From Chara braunii (lineage: Eukaryota > Streptophyta > Charophyceae > Charales > Characeae): a stretch of DNA of 39,249 bases. The notes below the pieces were generated by a model, which made no database searches, was not told where the DNA came from, and was given only the letters and a program-made list of their open reading frames with translations. Where the stretch lies: contig BFEA01000358.1 in NCBI GenBank assembly GCA_003427395.1, forward strand, positions 916,073-955,321, in the 5' to 3' direction. Positions 32,203 to 39,249 of this stretch are shown in pieces. Numbering within the stretch: the first letter of the stretch is position 1; each line of letters starts with the position of its first letter. Position numbers and translations under genes: made by a program.

Positions 32203-33039
32203 AGCTCCAGCAACATGGTGTGCCTGCAGCGACCGCAATTCGCACATATGGCTGAGAGACGTCACTGGCTATTTGGTGGGCTTGATGTGGAAAGTAAAAT
32301 AAAAAAAGTGGATATAAAAGAAATGAATCAGAAAAAACTGTCAGAATGAAAATACGGAATTGCAAAAGTATATAAGACCAAAAATATTGAATAAAGAAAG
32401 AACTTCAAAGAAGAAAGTAACGGGCATGGGTATTCCTAAGAGGGATGGGTTAACGACTTAGGCACAGAGTGATGAGTCGCTTACTTCGTTGTGTGTGCGT
32501 CTTTGGTTTGTCTGTTTGTGTAGTAAGCAGGAGGTGGAGGCAGTAGGATATGAATCGACACGTGACGACGGAGGAGGTCAGCTTTGCAATCATTGTGGAG
32601 CAGCATCGCTCTTTTCCTTTTTATCCTTCTCTTTGTAATCCTCACTCCTCCGTGTCGCTCCTCCTCCTCTGCTTTGCGCTCGTGCTCTACTTCTTCTTCT
32701 TCTTTCCCTCTCCCCCTCTTCCCCCCCCCCCCTCTCCCTCCTTTCCTCTTTGGAAGCACAACAGCCTTGAGAGACCGGCCCTATGTTTGTTAATCTGACT
32801 GCATCTGGATTTGAATTGTGGACTCATCTGCTGTATTGTGTGGCGGGTGGCAGGGCCATACTGTGGATTCATCTGCTGTATCGTGTGGCGGGGCCATATT
32901 GCCCATAAGTGTATTGTTTCCGAGGCCACAGTGGCACTTGTAGTATGTTTAGATGTGGTCCAGGTGCATCCTTGGAAAGTCCTACGGTAGTGTGAGCATG
33001 TCCTGAATTTGTGTTTGCGGTCTCTTTGATCCTGTGCAG
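30460..33039. repeat. Intergenic or intronic DNA with microsatellites
   Basis: Contains T runs at about 30461-30486 and 30556-30577, (GT)n at 30959-31009, (GA)n at 31815-31902, (CA)n at about 31944-31963 and 32050-32076, and (GA)n at 32077-32198 with one unknown base. No exon upstream of 33040 was recognised. If 27377 is exon 1, this is intron. Confidence 0.6.
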
Positions 33040-33530
33040 AAGAGCTGTCAGACTTTGACGTACTGGAGAGCGGATGGGCACCATGGGAAGAGAGTTTGGA
33101 GCCGGAAGGAGAGTATGCTCTCAGAAGCCTTAACGGTGAGGAAATGAGTCCGGAGGAAGTGGAAGCCATCTTGAAGAGACGGCAAGTGGAATTTCAGGAG
33201 CGGCAGGAAGAAAACGACTGGGAGAATAGAGCGCTGTGGGGTAAACCGCTTGTATTTTACCGCAGACCGCCACGCGATTGGCCACCGGAGGGGTGGTATG
33301 TCGATCCGGAGAAGCTGGCATTTATGCATGGAGGGACACTCCCTTCCGAGATTGTGATCGACATGAAAGACAGGGATGAGGAGGCACTGAAAGAGAAATG
33401 GTCGCGGTACTTTGAAACTGAAGACGACATAGTCGAGCAAGGCGAGTGGAGCAGATGGAATACGTTTATGGAAGATTACCAGAAATGGGCAGATGCCAAC
33501 CGGGAGCGACTTGATCGGGAGGCGTTGCAG
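33040..33530 (+). CDS. pTAC10: pTAC10/PAP3-like protein, internal exon 1 of 3 recognised
   Basis: A 491-nt exon (phase 1 start; 163 codons) lies between TCCTGTGCAG|AAGAG and GTTGCAG|GTCTGT. The peptide carries GWAPWEESLEPEGEYALRSL, a PPRDWPPEGWYVDPEKLAF block and a final YQKWADANRERLDREAL. From memory of the family, plastid pTAC10 (PAP3, At3g48500 in Arabidopsis) has very similar blocks in the same order N-terminal to its S1 RNA-binding domain. The protein belongs to the plastid-encoded RNA polymerase complex in chloroplast nucleoids and is nucleus-encoded and imported. The start codon and transit peptide lie in an upstream exon not securely found. No stop codon interrupts it, so the gene looks alive. 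Confidence 0.8.
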
Positions 33531-34645
33531 GTCTGTCTGTTGTCAGGATGACCGTCACCTTGCTCGCTCATGTTTCTGACGAACGAAACATCACTACGAG
33601 ATCCTCGTATTTGAATCTCTACATGCGGTGCTCGCTTGTCTCTATCACTGTCCTCATGAAAAAAAGCAATCTTATCAATGCATGTACTAAGCTTTATGAT
33701 TTCCGCGGTGTTGGTTGGTTGGTTGGTCATTCATTTTTAGCGAAAGGTGGTGTTGTGTTCAGCAGTTTTGGACAGTTTCCTCGCAGTTACCTATGTGCAA
33801 TGTTTCGGCGGTGATTCGGTTATCACCTGGCAGGCATTTGTCGGTGCCTGCGTGAGGGGATCACACGTACGTAAAGCATCAACCTCCACGCCAACTGCTC
33901 CACCCGCTTTCTTGCTTGCCCTCACGAACCTTCCGTCCTGCCACTGCTTGCTCATCTGCTATTGATAAGACCTGTGGTTTCCTCTGCTGCATTTTCCACC
34001 TGGGTATTTTAAGTTGCAATTGACTGAAAATTTACAAGGGTGACTTAAACCCCCTACAGACCAGGGAAGGCAGATGTGGAGCACTCTGAATGCTTTTGTT
34101 CTTCGGAAGTTGTCGATGCTTTGGCACTCTTTGTTTTTCTTTTTCTTTTTCATTTATTTATAGCCAGATGTGGGCTTTGGCATGTTCTTTAGCACGGATT
34201 GGATATTTTGTTTTAAAATATTTTGGGCATGTGTCGATGTGCGAAATGGTAGGGCCTGTTGTCAGCCGTCAAAGGGACTGAGGCTGGGCTGCTCTGCTTC
34301 TATGTTCATGCCTAGAGAGCAGGAATCCGGTAGCAAAATCGGCCACGTTCGTGCTTGCAGAGCACAAGCATAGCAGGGCCCGGAGACTGTAGGTGAACGA
34401 GTGTGGTGTTTAGTATAGGAAGTGCAAGTGTGAGCTCACATCTTGACTCTTGACAGAATTTATCTGGTTGTTTGTGGAACGTGATCACTTGCTTGTACAG
34501 CCTTCTTGGTGTATTTGACCTCCCTCCTCCTTCCCCGTTCCTCTGTTTTCTTCGCATGGTTATTTATCTGCTGACGACTTTCTTTTGTTTGGTACTTGTT
34601 TCTCCCTTGAACTTCTGGCTTTGTCCTTTTTTTTGGGTATGCCAG
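33531..34645 (+). other. Intron of the pTAC10-like gene
   Basis: 1115-nt GT-AG intron bounded by CAG|GTCTGT and TATGCCAG|CTAG. It holds unique, T-rich DNA with no further element recognised. Confidence 0.75.
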
Positions 34646-34705
34646 CTAGATCCCAAGTACTATCATGGACGGAGACGTACCGGAGAACTCTACTGGCCAG
34701 GCATG
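34646..34705 (+). CDS. pTAC10: pTAC10/PAP3-like protein, small exon 2 of 3 recognised
   Basis: A 60-nt exon (20 codons, phase 0 at both ends) lies between GTATGCCAG and GCATG|GTGAGT. It encodes LDPKYYHGRRRTGELYWPGM. In the land-plant family the block after the RLEEES region reads D-Q-D-Y/F-YPGRRKRGK-DY--GM (recalled), which aligns without gaps to the end of the preceding exon plus this one. The basic GRRRTGE stretch is conserved. Confidence 0.8.
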
Positions 34706-34900
34706 GTGAGTGTAAGGCATCTACCTCAGAAAACAGGCATCAGACGACTGCATATGACTTGCACACCTCACGCGAGGTATCGAGCGCCACACTGGTGGAA
34801 TCTCCTTGACAAATATAGGCATTAGAGAGAGAACTTAGCGGAAGTGTTCAGGCCACCTTGCTATAAAGAGGCGCAAGGGTGGTGAGCAAGTGCACATGTG

Positions 34901-34902
<2 letters not shown>

Positions 34903-34980
<78 letters not shown>

Positions 34981-34986
34981 NAATGG

Positions 34987-35070
<84 letters not shown>

Positions 35071-35073
35071 TGG
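34903..35073. repeat. (GA)n microsatellite
   Basis: About 170 bp of GA dinucleotides interrupted once by an unknown base and AATGGGTAAG at 34981-34990, the usual sign of a collapsed or badly resolved repeat. Confidence 0.95.
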
Positions 35074-35828
35074 AGGTACGAGGACCATCAAGAGTCTAAT
35101 GGGTATGGATTTGCATCTCTACTGATGCTGGGTTCCAAACACCACAGTTGGTGCAAAGTTAAGGGGTGGTAGGTTAGATACCTGGGCCCTGGGGTGAGTC
35201 TAGGGAGGGGGTGTGGATTGATTTCTTAAGCAAAGCCCCCACCGATTCCCGCCCCAGTTCCTGTGCTTTTCTTGTTTGTGAAATATCTTTGTAATTCTTT
35301 CCGTCTAACTTGTTCGGAATTTCTATTTACCGGTCGTGTTCATGAATAGCAAAGCCGCCATCAATTCTGATCGAGTCTGTTTGCTTTTCTCGTTTCTTAA
35401 ATAATGTTGTCAGTCCTACTGCTGAACTGGTTGTTCTGAATTAGGTAATGTACTCACCTGCCTTATGTATTCATGAATAAGACTGTAAACCCTCCTCTCT
35501 ATTGTAGGGCGTACTCACATCGGGACTTTTTGACGGACGGTGGTTGTATGAATTCCCTACAAAAGACATCCTAGAAAGTTGGAGTGCGACTATGCCTCTG
35601 CTCATTTGCCTACCTACCGACACAATCTTCCAAAAGTATTAACGGAAGCTGAGAGTGATGCCGCAGTCATTGCCTCAATTTGCATTCGATGATGTCATTC
35701 TGCTTGACATATGACTCCTCTGTGCTGGCCGCGTCACCATGACACCCCATTGTGACTGCCTGGTGCCCAACCGGAAAGCCATTGGTTTTCCGATCATTTT
35801 CCGATGCTCAATGTCACCAATGATGCAC

Positions 35829-35867
<39 letters not shown>

Positions 35868-35868
35868 C

Positions 35869-36458
35869 CTGTGTTACCAGCCGGACGGCCCGGGTTGCCT
35901 CAGATTGGCCCAGGTGGCCCGGTCGGGGCAGGTCCAGGCAAAGTCCCGGTCCCAGTCCCGGGCAGTCCCAGTGCAAAAAAATAAAAAAAGAAAAAAAAAG
36001 AAAAAAAAGAAAAAAAGAAAAAAAGAAAAAAAAGAAAAAAAAGAAAAAAAAGAAAAAAAAGAAAAAGAAATCTGAAAAAAATCTATTACATCAATTTACA
36101 TGCAGAATTGCAAACCAAACATCTTTTGCCTGGGGGTGACCACGAAATTCACTATGGAATCCGAAATACAAAGTATGAAATAAAATACTAAATTAGATCA
36201 TACCCCTTTACGCCCCTTTAAGCCCCTTCGAGCCCTTTGGAACCCCACTTATACCCCATAGACACCCTTTGGTGAGATATCACCAAACTCAAAGGTAAGG
36301 CCGGATTCGGGCACGTGCCAGTGGGTGCGAAATTGACCCACTGACCAAAAAAAAAAAGAAAATAATAAAATAAAATTGACCCCTTTTTTGGTGTTGCACG
36401 GGTACCCTGGGCGGATCACCCCCGGTGCAAGTTCGGCCGGGCGACTTTGGTAACACAG
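35869..36458. mobile_element. Non-autonomous hAT-type element
   Basis: Left end CTGTGTTACCAGCCGG (35869) and right end ...CTTTGGTAACACAG (to 36458) are inverted repeats over CTGTGTTACCA. Flanks GTGTGAAC (35861-35868) and GTGCGAAC (36459-36466) are an 8-bp target duplication with one change, the length typical of hAT transposons. The 590-bp interior has GC-rich subterminal DNA (CCCGG/GGCCC words), a long (GAAAA)n-like tract at 35976-36070 and no coding frame. Confidence 0.7.
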
Positions 36459-36633
36459 GTGCGAACTGACTCAAATAGGCTGCAGCTCTAGTGAGGATGG
36501 ACTACAATGTCCGGTGCGGAGCTTGGAAGTTAGTAGAAAGACAAACATGTATGCATGTACGACACACTGGCATTGGTTATCTGACTTGTGTGCTTGTGTG
36601 TTTTCTTTTTCCTGCTGGCTATGTTGTGTGCAG

Positions 36634-36663
36634 TTTGAGCTTCCATTTGTCGACGTAGGACAG
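36634..36663 (+). CDS. pTAC10: pTAC10/PAP3-like protein, micro-exon 3 of 3 recognised
   Basis: A 30-nt exon (10 codons, FELPFVDVGQ, phase 0) lies between GTTGTGTGCAG and GGACAG|GTGAGA. In the family, YELPFYYPG follows directly after the DGM motif (recalled) and leads into the S1 domain, so the match fixes the order exon 34646-34705 then this one. No S1-domain exon is recognisable from 36664 to the window end. Confidence 0.75.
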
Positions 36664-36993
36664 GTGAGAGCTGAGAACCCCCTTGTGTGACAGGACTGTG
36701 TCACACAGCCCACTCAGTCCTTTGCAGTCATGTCTGTTTTTTTTTTTTTTCCAGTGATGTCTTTTTCACCTGGCTTGTTGTGCAGGGAACTTGTGTGCCC
36801 ATATAACATAGAGGGTCTGTAAATGGACCTTGTGGGCCCATATAACGTAGAGGGCCTGTGAAGGGACCTTGTGTGCCGATATAACATAGAGGTATGAGGG
36901 GCTTATCAATATTCTGCAATCTATGGATGATACCATTGGTGCAGACTTCCTGGGAGCTGCCATTATGGTGATGTATGAACTTTTCTTTTTCTT

Positions 36994-37031
<38 letters not shown>

Positions 37032-37559
37032 CATGTGGTATGAACTTTTCACAGGAATAGTAGTGCAAAGGTATCATCTTGTTGCTCCCCTTGTCTTCTC
37101 ACTGTTTTCAGTCTGTTGTCAATATGCCAATCTATGGCTCGCACCCATTCCGTCATCCTCTGCCTGGTGGTCAAGCAAGAGAAGGGTACAGAGTCTACAG
37201 ACCATTCATAAACTACGAGGGCCTGGTGCCGTTGGCCACTAATGTGCGGATTCCAGCTGTCTGTGGCTACCGTATAACCCCAAACACAATGCACTCTCAT
37301 GATGACTAATATTGCCGTCGGAATGGAAAGAGAGAGCTTTTGTAGACATTCATGGAGAGTGCATCGAGGTCGGGGGAAGAAGGTAGTGAACGAGCAGGAG
37401 CTTGCGAGTTGGAATAGGATGTCATCAACGGGAAATAATCAGGGAAAGTGGACGCTGCTAGAGTATCAGTAGCTTGAATACTACACGGGCTTGGCTGATG
37501 CAGAAGTGGGGTGGGGTTGCAATTGGGGAAGGGTGGGTAGGGCGAAGGGAGAAGCATTG
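36664..37559. other. Intron or intergenic DNA with an exon-like ORF
   Basis: GGGACCTTGTG(T/G)GCC(C/G)ATATAAC repeats about three times at 36783-36892 with a ~55-bp spacing. There is a T run at 36996-37024. From 37112 (after TGTTTTCAG) a frame runs to 37309 (NMPIYGSHPFRHPLPGG, YRVYRPFINYEG); it reads like protein but is not part of the pTAC10 alignment and I do not recognise it. Confidence 0.4.
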
Positions 37560-37670
37560 CTACCGTCTTCCCCCGAATAGAACGCCTGGTCATTATAGCT
37601 GCATCTGGACTGAAAGTTGCCCCAAATACAGCTATAATGACGGGGCGTTCTATTCGGGTGAAGACGGTAG
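37560..37670. mobile_element. Foldback MITE / long hairpin
   Basis: Arms 37560-37602 and 37629-37670 are complementary over about 42 bp with a few mismatches (CTACCGTCTTCCCCCGAATAG against CTATTCGGGTGAAGACGGTAG; GTCATTATAGCTG against CAGCTATAATGAC), leaving a ~26-nt loop. The whole unit is a near-palindrome of 111 bp. It could be a foldback MITE and, if transcribed, would look like a small-RNA precursor. Confidence 0.75.
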
Positions 37671-37860
37671 TTGCCTGGCGGAAGCTGAAGATTCAAAGGG
37701 AAAAAAAAAAAAAAAAGGTTAGAAAACACAATAATCTGCTAGATTACCGCCCTGATATGTCGATTGAACAGCGTTCCTTTTCCTGATCGTTAAGGACAAC
37801 AGACGAACACCTACCTGAGGGGATTGGTCTTATGTGCTTGAGCGATTCCAAGGTAGCTAC

Positions 37861-38343
37861 TTAGGCATTATTACCAGTGGGCGGCCCCCTCATTGGTTGT
37901 GCACGGAAGAAGTCGAAACCCCGCATATGGTTGTTGGAAACATACATGCTCACAGTCCAAGACCCAATCTTTGCCACGAATAAGCGATTGAAGTGTCTGG
38001 GGAGAGAGTGGTAGGCCTCTGGTCCATGTCGCTCCCCAGATGCGTTTGCAGTGGCAGTCCCTTCTTCACCTTCCTCCTCCAGCGCATAACATATCTGGCC
38101 ACTGACCTGCTGTTGAACATGGAAGCACCACTCCTGAATCTTCCTCTGTTCCCAGTCTTTCTCCCTGTGCTTTTGTGTTGGACTCCCTCCCCTGTGCTCG
38201 GGCGGGACCTTGTGAATGTGAGGGGGGTTTATGTCTGCTGGATCGTTCTCTTGATCGGAACTGAAGTTAACTGGACGTGTAAATGGGACTGATGCAGTTG
38301 AGCTAGCCAGCCGTCTTCCCGATGTGCGTGTGTGTCGGAGCAA
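37861..38343 (-). CDS. Unrecognised ORF
   Basis: A 160-codon frame on the - strand, with a protein-like middle part (EQRKIQEWCFHVQQQVSGQ, HFNRLFVAKIGSWTVSMYV). There is no recognisable domain. The start is uncertain and it may be an exon of a - strand gene or a transposon remnant. Its length is above most chance frames nearby. Confidence 0.3.
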   Translation of the reverse strand: MLRHTRTSGRRLASSTASVPFTRPVNFSSDQENDPADINPPHIHKVPPEHRGGSPTQKHREKDWEQRKIQEWCFHVQQQVSGQICYALEEEGEEGTATANASGERHGPEAYHSLPRHFNRLFVAKIGSWTVSMYVSNNHMRGFDFFRAQPMRGPPTGNNA

Positions 38344-38595
38344 GGGTAATCAAAGTGTTGATGTTGAGTAATCTACCTTCCTGTTTTGCACATTTTCGCA
38401 GTGCCTGACACGCCTGCTTCGTTGTCGTCTGTCCTGTTTTTATCAGCACTGGTGGGGAGTTGTGACGGCCATTCATCTGTATGAGGGTGCTTTCGTTAAT
38501 TTTGGCTGCACACATGATGCGTACGTGTCTGACCTCTCTGGTCTGGTTTCCCTTGCCATCCCGGAACTTACAAATTTTTTTTTTTTCAATTTAAA

Positions 38596-38869
38596 CTAGG
38601 CACCAGAGTGGCCCAGGACCGCTTGCCCGGCCGGACCAAAAAGAAATAGAAAAAAAAAAAATAAAATTGATTTTTATTTTTTTTAAGTATAAAGCTGGTA
38701 AAGAATTTCGATGTGACCCTGAGGCAAAAGTTGTTCAGTTTTTTTTTTCCCCTACATAACATAGGTTTTTTTTTTTTTTTTTTTTTTTTGCTGGAACCTT
38801 CCTTGGTCCTTGCACGGCCGGACTGCCCGGGAAAACAGGGTGACCCGCGTGGCCCGGCTGGTAGCCTAG
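38596..38869. mobile_element. Non-autonomous hAT-type element, perfect 8-bp target duplication
   Basis: Ends CTAGGCACCAGAGTGGCCC (38596) and, inverted, CTAGGCTACCAGCCGGGCC (38869 leftwards) form terminal repeats. AATTTAAA flanks both sides (38588-38595 and 38870-38877). Subterminal words (ACCAGCCGG, GGCCGGAC, CCCGG) and the A/T-rich centre resemble the element at 35869-36458, so both may belong to one family. Length 274 bp, no coding frame. Confidence 0.7.
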
Positions 38870-38877
38870 AATTTAAA

Positions 38878-39249
38878 TTAAATTAATTTAATTGCATGGG
38901 TCCTGGGGACCAACTCACGCAGATGTGCATACATCAAACATCGNCTTCACACTCAATGGACACAGTTGCCGCACACGAGACAAAGGTAGATNAGAATAGG
39001 ACCAAGACCCGTCACTTATATTATCAAAAATTATGATTACAATGAGTTCACAGTTCCCTGAGTCAACGCGCTTCAACGAAATACCAATCCCACATCAGAT
39101 ACATCAATGCCACCTTCGTCACTTGCTTCTAGCTCAGGTAAGTGTCCTCCATAACCAGACCTTGAAAGAACACTCTCTCTGTCTCAGTCCCTTCCTCTCA
39201 CGATGCATACACACTCTTCTCTCACGAGGATCTACTCTGAATGTCACTC
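38878..39249. other. Unassigned DNA to window end
   Basis: No gene, repeat or S1-domain exon is recognised. Two unknown bases (38944 and 38992) suggest low assembly quality. Confidence 0.5.

Larger units (their letters stand above)
34706..36633 (+). other. Intron of the pTAC10-like gene with microsatellites and an inserted element
   Basis: 1928-nt GT-AG intron (ATG|GTGAGT to GTGTGCAG|TTTGAG). It contains (GA)n at 34903-35073 with one unknown base, (GT)n at 35830-35865 and the hAT-type element at 35869-36458. An acceptor-preceded open stretch at 35508-35644 has no clear donor and ends in a stop; it does not belong to the family alignment. Confidence 0.75.

Noticed and set aside
31779-32265. 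Long open frames of alternating R/E or L/S on both strands
   Set aside because: They are translations of (GA)n and (CA)n microsatellites; the same holds at 34861-35172.

Overview
This is nuclear DNA from a eukaryote of the green-plant lineage. The evidence is a GT-AG-spliced gene fragment on the + strand of the right third (exons 33040-33530, 34646-34705, 36634-36663). Its peptide matches what I know of pTAC10/PAP3, an S1-domain protein of the plastid-encoded RNA polymerase complex of streptophytes. Kilobase-sized introns, dense microsatellites, many mobile elements and a tyrosine-recombinase retrotransposon of a type known from green algae suggest a large, repeat-rich genome. A charophyte such as Chara is my best guess, but the species is an inference.

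Layout. 1-2000: A-rich, gene-free DNA with a degenerate ~110-bp tandem repeat. 2016-7153: a decayed PAT/kangaroo-like retrotransposon with a gag-like ORF1 containing a 111-nt intron, a reverse transcriptase-RNase H-C-terminal domain ORF on +, and a tyrosine recombinase on -. The two enzyme ORFs converge so that both stop codons lie in one CTAG. A 102-bp direct repeat follows. 7250-7945: at least ten perfect or near-perfect hairpins in succession, then six copies of a 54-bp repeat. 8700-24460: a repeat province with two block types, here called X (three copies) and Y (two copies). They look like LTR/leader and 3' internal parts of an LTR-type element and keep the same hairpins despite sequence divergence. 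Between them lie an array of stem-loops with a constant loop and changing stems (16797-17531), a ~120-bp repeat, a 383-bp tandem duplication, a TA-flanked MITE and unrecognised coding fragments (22200-23855).

24460-27300: tRNA-like promoter boxes, a leftover Nextera/Tn5 mosaic-end sequence between two identical 74-bp copies, and a 565-base assembly gap. 27377-36663: a possible transit-peptide exon, then the pTAC10-like exons, separated by microsatellites and hairpin repeats. 36664-39249: two hAT-type non-autonomous elements (one starts inside the last intron seen), a foldback MITE and two unassigned ORFs. The S1 domain expected after the last recognised exon is not seen, so the gene is probably cut by the window edge.

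The main points of interest are the convergent retrotransposon with an intron in ORF1, and the three classes of structured repeat (hairpin cluster, constant-loop array, X-block stems with compensatory changes). Complementarity was checked by eye; no folding or database search was run.
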